Shown here: piece after piece, positions 9,225 to 17,053 of the stretch
How positions within the stretch are numbered: the first letter of the stretch is position 1
Layout: each line of letters opens with the position of its first letter
DNA from: Chryseobacterium gleum
GTDB taxonomy: Bacteria > Bacteroidota > Bacteroidia > Flavobacteriales_D > Crocinitomicaceae
Length of the DNA stretch: 34,508 nt
NCBI GenBank assembly: GCA_943326315.2
Contig: CALPSU020000003.1
Span: 1-34,508, forward strand
Direction of reading: 5' to 3'
The notes under the pieces: model-generated
Seen by the model: the letters and a program-made list of their open reading frames with translations, nothing else
Told to the model about the DNA's origin: nothing
The model's database searches: none
Position numbers and translations under genes: made by a program

Positions 9225-10010
9225 ATGCAAAAAATTGGTGTTATTGGTTGTGGTAATTTAGGATTATCTCTTATTGATGGAATACGTAAAAACAACCCTG
9301 ATACAATTATTTATGGTTCAAAAAGAAATATTTCTTCGTTAAAAAAAAATGAAGATCAAGTTACTTTTTTTACATCAGATAATCAATTAGTAATTAAAGA
9401 ATGTTCAATTATTATAATTGCTTTAAAGCCTTATAATGTTATTCCTTTTTTGACTGAAAATGCAAATTTATTCAACTCTGAAAAGCATACCATCGTTTCA
9501 GTAGCTACAGGAATTACGATCTCAGATATGGAAAAATGCTTCATTGATAAAATGGATATATTTAGAGCTATGCCTAATACGGGGTCGTCTGTAAATGAAT
9601 CAATGACAGCCATTTCAATTAGTTCAGACAAACTAAATAGGGAAGAGGAAGTTAAAGAAATATTCAATAGTGTAGGTCAAACAGTAGTAATTGAAGAAAC
9701 GTTAATGGAGTCCGCTACTGTTTTAGGGGCATGTGGAATTGCATACGTCTTAAGGTTTATGCGGGCAATGATTCAAGGTGGTATTGAAATTGGTTTCGAT
9801 GCTAAAACAGCAACTAAAATTGTAAGTCAAACAGTAAAAGGTGCAGCTGAATTAATTATTCGAAATGGCAGTCATCCTGAAGAAGAAATCGATAAAGTTA
9901 CAACTCCTAAAGGATGTACTATCGTCGGATTAAATGAAATGGAGCATAGTGGTTTTAGTTCAGCTTTGATTAAGGGTATTGTTACTTCTTACCAAAAAAT
10001 TGAAAAATAA
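9225..10010 (+). CDS. proC: Pyrroline-5-carboxylate reductase
   Basis: This 261-residue enzyme catalyses the last step of proline synthesis, NAD(P)H-dependent reduction of pyrroline-5-carboxylate. The dinucleotide-binding loop GVIGCGNLGLSL is at residues 5-16. The ALKPYNV motif (near 67) and FRAMPNTGSSV (near 113) are family hallmarks. The C-terminal helical domain carries the substrate signature TTPKGCTIVGLNEMEHSGF, close to the usual TSPGGTT-GL-LE-G pattern. Length is normal. It is a single gene on the plus strand, divergent from the DUF6702 gene, and its stop lies nine bases from that of nth. Confidence 0.95.
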   Translation: MQKIGVIGCGNLGLSLIDGIRKNNPDTIIYGSKRNISSLKKNEDQVTFFTSDNQLVIKECSIIIIALKPYNVIPFLTENANLFNSEKHTIVSVATGITISDMEKCFIDKMDIFRAMPNTGSSVNESMTAISISSDKLNREEEVKEIFNSVGQTVVIEETLMESATVLGACGIAYVLRFMRAMIQGGIEIGFDAKTATKIVSQTVKGAAELIIRNGSHPEEEIDKVTTPKGCTIVGLNEMEHSGFSSALIKGIVTSYQKIEK

Positions 10011-10019
10011 TTTGTTAAA

Positions 10020-10664
10020 TCATTTTAATTCTTCTATTGCTTTTTTCGTTCCAATTTTTTTCGTGATAAAATCTATTTCTGCTTTTGGATTTCTTGCTGG
10101 TGAATATTCTCTCCCGTAAAAAATTATTTGTAAATGAAGTTTATTCCATAAATCTTTGGGAAATAATTTTTTCGCATCTTTTTCAGTTTGGATAACATTT
10201 TTACCATTTGTAACTCCCCATCTTGTTAATAATCGATGTATATGAGTATCAACGGGGAATGCAGGAACTCCAAAAGCTTGTGATACGACTACGGATGCTG
10301 TTTTGTGCCCAACACCTGGTAATTCTTCTAATAAACTCATATTATTTGGAACTTCTCCTTGATATTTATCAATTAAAATGTGTGATAAATTATAAATTGC
10401 ATGAGATTTTCGAGGAGATAAGCCACATGGTCTAATTATTTCTCTGATTTCATCGGGAGTTAATTTTATCATATCAAAAGGATTATTAGCAGCTTTAAAT
10501 AGAGTAGGTGTTACTCTATTTACCATTATGTCTGTGCATTGCGCAGATAATAATACAGATATCAATAATGTGTAAGTATCAGTATGGTCTAAAGGAACAG
10601 GTGTTTCAGGGTAAAGTTTTTCAAGTTCATTGATTATGAATTCACCTCTTTCTTTTTTAGTCAT
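10020..10664 (-). CDS. nth: Endonuclease III, form without the 4Fe-4S cluster ligands
   Basis: This 214-residue DNA glycosylase/AP lyase removes oxidised pyrimidines in base-excision repair. The helix-hairpin-helix LPGVGHKTA is at 115-123, with the catalytic lysine K121 and the essential aspartate D139 in FPVDTHIHR; these match E. coli K120 and D138. The C-terminal region that normally holds Cys-x6-Cys-x2-Cys-x5-Cys reads FYGREYSPARNPKAEIDF (182-199), and no cysteine occurs after C80. The enzyme therefore cannot bind the usual cluster. I recall similar cluster-less Nth in flavobacteria, so this is probably a lineage trait rather than decay. Convergent with proC and divergent from the 78-residue gene. 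Confidence 0.94.
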   Translation of the reverse strand: MTKKERGEFIINELEKLYPETPVPLDHTDTYTLLISVLLSAQCTDIMVNRVTPTLFKAANNPFDMIKLTPDEIREIIRPCGLSPRKSHAIYNLSHILIDKYQGEVPNNMSLLEELPGVGHKTASVVVSQAFGVPAFPVDTHIHRLLTRWGVTNGKNVIQTEKDAKKLFPKDLWNKLHLQIIFYGREYSPARNPKAEIDFITKKIGTKKAIEELK

Positions 10665-10713
10665 TTTACTTAAATTTAAATAATATAGTATATAAAATTA
10701 CTATTTTCGTTCT

Positions 10714-10950
10714 ATGTTAGACAAAGATAATTTCTTTCCTCAATATCGAAAATTAGTTAATGAAAAAGCATTTTATAAAATTATTGACTCTAGAAATTTT
10801 GAAGAAATTCAAGTAATTGGATCAAGAAAAATAAAATATGTTTTTAGTGTTACACAGTATCCAGATATTTTGAAAATTAATGATATGTTAAATCTAGAAG
10901 GAGAAACGTATCAAAAGTCAACACAAATCGAATGGAATAGTTTGATGTGA
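10714..10950 (+). CDS. Small protein of unknown function (78 residues)
   Basis: An open frame of 78 codons from ATG on the plus strand, divergent from nth and ending 13 bases before the convergent stop of the OmpA gene. The product begins MLDKDNFFPQYRKLVNEKAF and is soluble, mixed-charge, without signal peptide or membrane helix. I do not recognise a family. It fills the gap between two minus-strand genes and its codon use resembles its neighbours, which supports it as a real gene. A perfect inverted repeat just past its stop could serve as its terminator. Confidence 0.55.
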   Translation: MLDKDNFFPQYRKLVNEKAFYKIIDSRNFEEIQVIGSRKIKYVFSVTQYPDILKINDMLNLEGETYQKSTQIEWNSLM

Positions 10951-10956
10951 TTTGCA

Positions 10957-10993
10957 GTTGATATTATTTTTTTATGGAAAAAATAATATCAAC
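10957..10993. terminator. Perfect 16-bp inverted repeat at the convergent gene ends
   Basis: GTTGATATTATTTTTT (10957-10972) pairs perfectly with AAAAAATAATATCAAC (10978-10993) around TATGG. It lies between the stop of the 78-residue gene and the last codons of the OmpA gene, whose stop at 10964-10966 is inside the stem. It is a plausible two-way transcription end or 3' RNA-stability element, although neither side has a classic U-run beyond the stem. Confidence 0.55.
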
Positions 10994-13021
10994 ACGTCTA
11001 TTTTTAGCTCTGTCAATATCATTTTTTTCAGGACTTACTAATAAAAGTGTATTACTAAATCCCTGATATCTTAATCGATCTGATGAAATACCCCTACTAA
11101 TTAACTGTGAATAGACGTATTTTGCTCGTTTTTTACTTAATTTTAAATCATTTCCGCAACAAACGTGACCTCTAATAAATGCATGAATTTGTTTATTCTG
11201 GTTAAGAAAATTAAATAAATCATTCATTTCTTTAGTTGAAATTTCATTTATAATCGGATCAACTCCATTAAATTCAATACCCATAATCACTAAAACGACA
11301 GAGGTGTCTAATTTTGAAATGCTAATCCTCTCTAATTTCTGAAACATATCAAGATTATTTATTTTCGAAGATGCTTTAGTTCTAGATTTTTCTCTTACTA
11401 GCATTTTATCTATTTGATCTTGTGTTTTACCGATTGTATTTAGCTCTCCATTTTGATTTTCTTCAATTTCAACAGTGCTATTTTTTTCTTCAATAATAAA
11501 AGGTGAATCAACCAAAGTTTCAACAGAATCTTTTATAGTAATTACAGGATCAATTTCATAGTTTTCACTTCTAGTTTTACTTTTTGAAAAAATAATATCG
11601 ACACGTCTATTCTTTTTACGATCTAATTCTGTTAATTCAGGATCAATTAAAAGTAGTTTATTACTATAACCTTGATATCTTAATCTGTCTTCTGAAATTC
11701 CTCTACGAATTAATTCACTATAAACATGTTTAGCTCTTTTTTTACTTAATGGCATTTCATCTCCACAACAAACATGTCCTCGTAAAAAAACATCAACAGA
11801 TTTATTCTTTATAAGAAAATTAACTAGATCATCCATCTCTTGAAGAGAAGAAGGAATTATAATCGGCTCATCACCTTCAAATTCTAGATTCATATTTAGC
11901 AATACAATCGTCTTATCTAAATCGCTAACTCTAATTTTAGATAGTCTCATTCCTAGATCTGGATGATTTGTTTTTAAAGGGTTAGATGAAGACGATTTTT
12001 CGTGAACGATAATTTGATCAATCTGATCTTGGGTTTTACCTTCAATAAAAACTTCTCCTGTTTCCTCATATAATTTTTCTGATTTTATTTTAATTTCTTT
12101 TATTGAAGGTTCTTTATTGACTTTAATTTTAGGAGTATTTATTAATTCTGGTTCACTATTTTCAGGATTATATATTTCTTTGTTTTTTTCAATTTTTAAA
12201 AGTGAATCTTTACTGATATCCTTTTTATTAGCTAAAATTTTAGGTGAATTTTCTTTTATTTCTATTGGTTTTAAGTTTCTATTCAAAGTGTCATTATTTC
12301 TAGACGATCTAGTATTTATATTTCGTTGTGAATAATTAGTTGAGTCTTGATTTTTTGTAATGTTTTTGACATCAATATCTTTTTCAATATTTTCTAAAAT
12401 GAAATCCTTTTTTTCAATCAATGAATCCTTATCTAAATCTTTTCTTAAATTATTTAAATTGTTATTTTCTAAGTCATATTTTTTTGCAACTTGTATGTAT
12501 TTAACGGTATCTTGTTCTGGATCTTTAATGTTGTTTTCAAATTGATTTATTGCAGTTTTTTCTTGATTATTAATGGATTTTTTAATAGGTTTTGAGTTGT
12601 TCAATATTATTAAAGGATCTTTATATTTATATTTTATATCTACTCTTCTCCAGTTGTAACCATCTGAATAAGAGTATAAAAATGCTGGAGGATAATCTAT
12701 GTTAATTGGATTGTATTGATGTATTACGATTGAAGTGTCAATTGCATTTTTAATTAAAGACATCCTTTTTTTTGATTTAATGTGATTGTAAGAAGGTGAT
12801 CCTGTTTTTTCAACATATCCTATTATTTCAATAATTTCAATAGGTCTTGATTTTACTTCATTTACAAATTCGGCTAAAACCAACATAGATTCATGAGTAA
12901 GGCTAAAATCATCTACATCATAGTAAAATGTTTTCAAATGCAAAACTTCATTTTTTTGAGAATTCAAAAAAGTTGAAAAAGAGAAAAAAAACATTACTAA
13001 AACAAAGCGAATCATATTCAA
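10964..13021 (-). CDS. OmpA-family protein with a tandem duplicated C-terminal module
   Basis: The 685-residue product has a signal peptide (about 1-22, ending LNSQ). A degenerate OmpA-like module follows (about 27-135: YYDVDDFSLTHESM, EIIGYVEKTGSPSYN, SKKRMSLIKNAI, WRRVDIKYK). Then comes a long Asn/Lys/Asp-rich linker (about 145-325). Two close copies of an OmpA module end the protein at 328-480 and 531-683. Each copy starts GKTQDQID, contains RGHVCCG (414-420 and 617-623) and SKKRAK, and ends NRRVDIIFS. OmpA modules bind peptidoglycan non-covalently in the periplasm. The CC pair could form a disulfide or bind metal, but that is speculation. Transcribed alone, with a TAATTTTG -7-like element at 13054-13061. 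Confidence 0.88.
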   Translation of the reverse strand: MNMIRFVLVMFFFSFSTFLNSQKNEVLHLKTFYYDVDDFSLTHESMLVLAEFVNEVKSRPIEIIEIIGYVEKTGSPSYNHIKSKKRMSLIKNAIDTSIVIHQYNPINIDYPPAFLYSYSDGYNWRRVDIKYKYKDPLIILNNSKPIKKSINNQEKTAINQFENNIKDPEQDTVKYIQVAKKYDLENNNLNNLRKDLDKDSLIEKKDFILENIEKDIDVKNITKNQDSTNYSQRNINTRSSRNNDTLNRNLKPIEIKENSPKILANKKDISKDSLLKIEKNKEIYNPENSEPELINTPKIKVNKEPSIKEIKIKSEKLYEETGEVFIEGKTQDQIDQIIVHEKSSSSNPLKTNHPDLGMRLSKIRVSDLDKTIVLLNMNLEFEGDEPIIIPSSLQEMDDLVNFLIKNKSVDVFLRGHVCCGDEMPLSKKRAKHVYSELIRRGISEDRLRYQGYSNKLLLIDPELTELDRKKNRRVDIIFSKSKTRSENYEIDPVITIKDSVETLVDSPFIIEEKNSTVEIEENQNGELNTIGKTQDQIDKMLVREKSRTKASSKINNLDMFQKLERISISKLDTSVVLVIMGIEFNGVDPIINEISTKEMNDLFNFLNQNKQIHAFIRGHVCCGNDLKLSKKRAKYVYSQLISRGISSDRLRYQGFSNTLLLVSPEKNDIDRAKNRRVDIIFSIKK

Positions 13022-13053
13022 ATATAGTAGTTTTTTTAGTTATTTAATAGTAT

Positions 13054-13061
13054 CAAAATTA
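13054..13061 (-). promoter_or_regulatory. -7 promoter-like element for the OmpA gene
   Basis: TAATTTTG on the minus strand, 32 bases before the ATG of the OmpA gene, fits TAnnTTTG. No clear TTG is found at the expected upstream spacing, so support is weak. Confidence 0.3.
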
Positions 13062-13091
13062 TTAAAAATAGTTCTGATATTTTTTTTAGTT

Positions 13092-13099
13092 TATTTTTG
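13092..13099 (+). promoter_or_regulatory. -7 promoter-like element for the MarR gene
   Basis: TATTTTTG on the plus strand fits TAnnTTTG and would give a leader of roughly 70 bases before the MarR ATG. No convincing -33 TTG is present, and the region is so AT-rich that chance matches are likely. Confidence 0.25.
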
Positions 13100-13174
13100 A
13101 ATATAAATTATATATTTTTTTTAAATTCGTAAAAAAAATACAATCTTATTTTACCAAGTGTCATAAATTACAAT

Positions 13175-13660
13175 ATGAAAATTGACGATGAAATTCAAAG
13201 TAAATTCATTAATCCTCAAATAAAAGCAATTGTAAATTTAAGGTATACTGCAAATCTTTTGAATTCAAGTCAAAATGCTTTTTTTTCTGAATTTGATTTA
13301 ACTTTTCCACAGTTTAATATTTTAAGAATATTAAGAGGTGCAGAAAAAGCTATTAATGTCCAAAATGTGAAATCTAGAATGGTAGAGAAATCGCCTAATA
13401 TTACTAGAATAATGGATAAATTAGTTGCGAAAAATTTAATTAGTAGAAAAAATTGTATTGAAGATAAACGTTCAGTTTATATTGAAATTACCATAAAGGG
13501 TTTAGATGTTTTAAGTGAAATTGATTTTAAAATCAAAAAAAGTTCAATAACTCCTGATAATTTAAGTGACAAAGAAGCTGAAACATTAAGTGAACTTTTA
13601 GATAAGGTAAGAATAGGTATTAAGCAGAACGCAGGATCTAGCATTTTGAAGATCAGTTAA
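13175..13660 (+). CDS. MarR family transcriptional regulator
   Basis: This 161-residue protein has the winged-helix arrangement of MarR regulators. A helical dimerisation start (about 18-45) is followed by FPQFNILRILRGAEKAINVQNVKSRM, the recognition helix KSPNITRIMDKLVAKNLI, and the wing SRKNCIEDKRSVYIEIT. C-terminal helices follow. MarR proteins bind DNA palindromes as dimers and often repress nearby genes until a ligand or oxidant releases them; C98 or thereabouts in the wing is a possible redox residue but this is unproven. The next gene, 153 bases downstream, encodes an outer-membrane barrel, and an imperfect inverted repeat lies in that gap, so local control of the barrel gene is a reasonable guess. 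Confidence 0.9.
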   Translation: MKIDDEIQSKFINPQIKAIVNLRYTANLLNSSQNAFFSEFDLTFPQFNILRILRGAEKAINVQNVKSRMVEKSPNITRIMDKLVAKNLISRKNCIEDKRSVYIEITIKGLDVLSEIDFKIKKSSITPDNLSDKEAETLSELLDKVRIGIKQNAGSSILKIS

Positions 13661-13701
13661 TAGGTGTTTTCAAGCCTTTTCACTTTTTTATTTTTGTTAC
13701 T

Positions 13702-13773
13702 GAAAGGAGACCTGTTTTTTTACTGTTTATTGCGATTTATAATTAATTCGTAAAAATAAACAGACTCCTTTTC
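13702..13773. promoter_or_regulatory. Imperfect inverted repeat between marR-like and receptor genes
   Basis: The arm at 13702-13723 (GAAAGGAGACCTGTTT...) is matched in inverted orientation at 13749-13773 (reverse complement GAAAAGGAGTCTGTTT...). The arms are about 22-25 bases with a few indels and lie 25 bases apart, 40-110 bases before the receptor start. It could be an operator pair for the MarR protein or a hairpin in the leader RNA. The function is inferred from position only. Confidence 0.4.
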
Positions 13774-13813
13774 ATTTCATTATGCCTACTTTTAAAGTAA
13801 AAAAATAAATATA

Positions 13814-16273
13814 ATGTTGAAGTATATATATATAATACTGTTCTATCTTATTTTTACAACAGATTCTTTCGGACAAATTCAAAAAAATGGAGTAATTAAT
13901 TCTGGTATTTTAAAAGGGAACGTAATTGATTCTGTTTCAAATTTACCTGTTGAATATGTTCAAATTAAATTACTTTCTTCTATTGACTCAACTATAATTT
14001 CATCTATTTATACTGACGTAAAGGGGGATTTTGTTCTAACAGAAATACCTTTCGGTCCTTTATTTTTAAAAATATATTTCATAGGTTATACTACTAAAGC
14101 AATAACTAATATATCTTTTTCAGCATCTTCAAATGAGATAAATTTAGGCAGTATTTTTATTTCTCCAGATGTATCAATAAATCTACAAGAAGTAAAAGTT
14201 GTAGGAGTATTAGATGTTTTCAAGACAGGTATAGATAAAAAAATATATAATGTTGCAGAAGATTTTTCTTCAAAAGGAGGTACTGCAAATGACATATTGA
14301 ATAAAGTTCCATCTGTAGGAGTAGATCAAGATGGAAAGGTTTCTTTAAGAGGTGATGGAAATGTCACAGTACTTATTGATGGTAGACCTAGTTCATTTTC
14401 TGGAGGAAATGGTAAAAGTTTATTAGATGCTATTCCTGCAAGTTCAATTGAACGAATTGAAATCGTTACAAATCCTTCTGCAAAATATTCACCAGATGGA
14501 ACTTCAGGAATAATAAATGTTGTGTTAAAAAAAAATAAATTAAGAGGTACAAATGGAATGATTACTAGTTCTGGAGCTACAGGATCTTTATTTAATGGTT
14601 CAGCTAGTTTTAGTTTTAGAAATTCCAAATTAAATACTTTTGCAAATTATACGTATAGATATAGTGAGGGTTTTAGAAATAATTATGGAACATTACAACA
14701 ACTTTCATCTACTGGAAATCAAATAAGTTTGAATCAAAATAGGAATGGTTTGGATTTAAATTCGGGAAATACTTTACGTTTTGGAACTGATTTTTATCTC
14801 AAACCAAATCAAACATTAGGTTTTACAGTTACAGGTAGTAATGGAGTTAGAAATAGAAGTGGCGATTTAAAAAACGTAATGTATGATAATAATTCACTTT
14901 TAATAAAGTCGTGGAATAGAAATTCATACGATCCAACTACCCAAATGAATTTTGATTTTAATGTGAATTTTAAAATTGATTTAAAAGAAAATAAAGGTTC
15001 AATTACTGGAGAAGTTACTCAGTCTTTAGGGAATGAAATTATTAATGGCTATTATGAGGAAACATACAATAATTTAAATGGAACACTTAGTTCTAAATCT
15101 AAATTAAAACAGCAATTAGTAGATTTAGAAAAAAATAACATAACAACTTCACAAATTGATTATGTACGAACATTTAAAAAATCTAATTTACGTTTTGAAT
15201 CAGGATTAAAGTCTATTTTAAAAAACTCAGGAGTAGATACAAAATCAGAACATTTAGATACCATTTCTCAAAATTTCGTAAGTGATTCCCTTGCAACTTT
15301 TAAATATTCATATAACGAGCAAGTTTATGGAGCTTATGGGATCATTGGTCATCAATTTGGCAAATTTAAATATCAAGGAGGACTTAGATTAGAACAGGCA
15401 ATGCAGTCCCCTTATTTGATTTCGACGAATGAAAAATTCACGAACAATTATTTTAATTTTTATCCTTCTGCTCATATAAAATATAATAAAAAAACAAATA
15501 CAGAATGGAGTTTAAGCTATAGCAGAAGGATTAATAGAGCCGCATCTAGTGATATGAATCCTTTTACGAATTATTCAGATCCTTATAATTTACGAAAAGG
15601 GAATCCTAGTTTAAAACCTGAATATATAAATTCATTTGATTTAGGGTATTCAATTGAGAAAACAAAAATTACACTTACTTCAAGTGTCTATTTCAGAAAT
15701 ACTACAGATGTAATACAAAGAATAAAAGTTTTTTACCCTAACAATACATCTGCAGTAACTTTTGCAAATATTGACCAAAGTCAAAGTTTAGGCTTTGAAT
15801 TAGTTATGGTTTACAAGCCAATTAAAAATTGGAAAAATGTAATTTCCTTCAATGGAAGTGGAATTAAATATACGGATGACACTAAGAATTTCAACTATAA
15901 TAATAGTGGTATTACTTGGGGTGCTAAATATATTGGAACAATTGATTTTTGGAAAAAAACAATGTCAGCTCAATTAAATGTAAATTATATAGCTCCAATG
16001 ATAACTGCACAAGGTGTAGCGCAAAGACGTGGTTCTGTTGATATTTCTATTGAAAAAAGTTTGAGCGAAGGTAAATGGTCTATTGGATCTAGAGTTACGG
16101 ATATTTTTAATAATCAAGGTTTTTCTTTTGAAGTTACTCAGCCAAGTATACATCAGACTTCTGAATATAAATGGCTCACAAGACGATTATATTTAACAAT
16201 AAGTTATAAATTTGGTAAACTTGAAATGTCAAATAAAAAAGTTAATATTGAAGGATCAAACCCCGATTTTTAA
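13814..16273 (+). CDS. TonB-dependent receptor-like outer-membrane beta-barrel protein
   Basis: This 819-residue protein has a signal peptide (about 1-21, ending DSFGQ). A carboxypeptidase-regulatory-like beta-sandwich follows (about 32-115: GNVIDSVSNLPVEYVQIKL, SSIYTDVKGDFVLTEIPFG). The plug domain covers about 120-255 (DILNKVPSVGVDQDGKVSLRG, IERIEIVTNPSAKYSPDG, GIINVVLKK). The large C-terminal barrel is of the OMP_b-brl_3 type and includes the conserved RINRAAS, NPSLKPEYINSFDLGY and ITWGAKYIG segments. No clear TonB box can be read. Such proteins sit in the outer membrane, and many are induced by transcription factors beside them. No SusD-like lipoprotein follows, so it is not a classic glycan-uptake pair. 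The ligand is unknown. Confidence 0.9.
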   Translation: MLKYIYIILFYLIFTTDSFGQIQKNGVINSGILKGNVIDSVSNLPVEYVQIKLLSSIDSTIISSIYTDVKGDFVLTEIPFGPLFLKIYFIGYTTKAITNISFSASSNEINLGSIFISPDVSINLQEVKVVGVLDVFKTGIDKKIYNVAEDFSSKGGTANDILNKVPSVGVDQDGKVSLRGDGNVTVLIDGRPSSFSGGNGKSLLDAIPASSIERIEIVTNPSAKYSPDGTSGIINVVLKKNKLRGTNGMITSSGATGSLFNGSASFSFRNSKLNTFANYTYRYSEGFRNNYGTLQQLSSTGNQISLNQNRNGLDLNSGNTLRFGTDFYLKPNQTLGFTVTGSNGVRNRSGDLKNVMYDNNSLLIKSWNRNSYDPTTQMNFDFNVNFKIDLKENKGSITGEVTQSLGNEIINGYYEETYNNLNGTLSSKSKLKQQLVDLEKNNITTSQIDYVRTFKKSNLRFESGLKSILKNSGVDTKSEHLDTISQNFVSDSLATFKYSYNEQVYGAYGIIGHQFGKFKYQGGLRLEQAMQSPYLISTNEKFTNNYFNFYPSAHIKYNKKTNTEWSLSYSRRINRAASSDMNPFTNYSDPYNLRKGNPSLKPEYINSFDLGYSIEKTKITLTSSVYFRNTTDVIQRIKVFYPNNTSAVTFANIDQSQSLGFELVMVYKPIKNWKNVISFNGSGIKYTDDTKNFNYNNSGITWGAKYIGTIDFWKKTMSAQLNVNYIAPMITAQGVAQRRGSVDISIEKSLSEGKWSIGSRVTDIFNNQGFSFEVTQPSIHQTSEYKWLTRRLYLTISYKFGKLEMSNKKVNIEGSNPDF

Positions 16274-16277
16274 TCTA

Positions 16278-16418
16278 CTATAACTTGTTTTTATCCAAAA
16301 TATAATTATTGAACTTAACTCCTAGACTCAAAATTGTGGTATCAAAATTTGATTTTTCAGTTTTTTTGAGAGATTCTTTTTTTAGAATGTTTTTTGGTTG
16401 AATATTTTTCGTTTTCAT
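16278..16418 (-). CDS. Possible small lysine-rich protein (46 residues)
   Basis: A minus-strand frame opens with ATG at 16416-16418 and ends at TAG 16278-16280, five bases past the convergent receptor stop. The product starts MKTKNIQPKNILKKESLKKT and has 11 lysines in 46 residues, with no signal peptide or membrane helix. A TATATTTG element lies at 16441-16448, 22 bases upstream of the ATG, the right place for a promoter -7 box, but no -33 TTG is seen at proper spacing. It is the only sizeable frame in a 294-base gap. No family is recognised and a chance ORF cannot be excluded. Confidence 0.35.
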   Translation of the reverse strand: MKTKNIQPKNILKKESLKKTEKSNFDTTILSLGVKFNNYILDKNKL

Positions 16419-16567
16419 AACTAGTTTTTTATGTTTTTTTCAAATATAAAAATCTCTCTCAAAGATTATACCGCTATTGAGTAATCTGTCACTTTGATTG
16501 AGTATGATAAATTCAAATAGTTTTTTATTCTAATTGATTCAAGAAATATTTTTACTTTTATTTTATT

Positions 16568-17053
16568 ATGAAAATTTCAAGCTTAAGTGAAATAAAAAAA
16601 GCAGTTGCACAATTATCTAAAGAAGATATATTGGAAGTGTTCAATAATGTTGTTAAATTCAGTAAAGAGAATAAAGAGCTAACGCATTATTTATTATTTG
16701 AAAGTGATTTTGAAGAGAATTATATTTTAAAAATAAAGGAAGAAATTTCATTAGAATTCTCAAAAATTGATAAACGTAGTTGGAAAACTATGAAAAAAAC
16801 AATTCAAAGAATATTAAGAAATGTAAAGAAATATATAAAATATTCTAAAAAACCAACAACTGAAATAGAATTATTATTGCATTTCTGTAGTCAATTAAGA
16901 AAATTAAATATTTCTAGTTATTCAAATCAAATAATACTAAATATTTATATTAGACAAATAAATACTATAAATAAAACATTGCAAAAACTTCACGAAGATC
17001 TTCAGTTTGATTACAAAGAAGAAATTGAGGACGCAGAAGAAATTTTAAAATAA
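16568..17053 (+). CDS. Conserved Bacteroidota protein of unknown function
   Basis: This 161-residue soluble, strongly helical and basic protein has the pattern EIKKAVAQLSKEDILEVFNN, then KFSKENKELTHYLLFES, then ILRNVKKYIKYSKKPTTEIELLLHFC, and ends LHEDLQFDYKEEIEDAEEI. I recall uncharacterised Bacteroidota proteins with the same succession (KENKELLTYLLFE, NKYIKYS, TEVELLIYFC, LHEDLQYDY), so it is a conserved family rather than an orphan. No enzyme motif, signal peptide or membrane helix is visible. It stands alone on the plus strand; its stop directly abuts the stop of the convergent dus gene with no gap, so the two 3' ends must overlap in RNA. Confidence 0.8.
   Translation: MKISSLSEIKKAVAQLSKEDILEVFNNVVKFSKENKELTHYLLFESDFEENYILKIKEEISLEFSKIDKRSWKTMKKTIQRILRNVKKYIKYSKKPTTEIELLLHFCSQLRKLNISSYSNQIILNIYIRQINTINKTLQKLHEDLQFDYKEEIEDAEEILK

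Noticed and set aside
14326-14628. 100-residue minus-strand open frame opposite the TonB-dependent receptor
   Set aside because: It lies inside the strongly conserved plug region of the receptor and its translation is a reverse-frame shadow.
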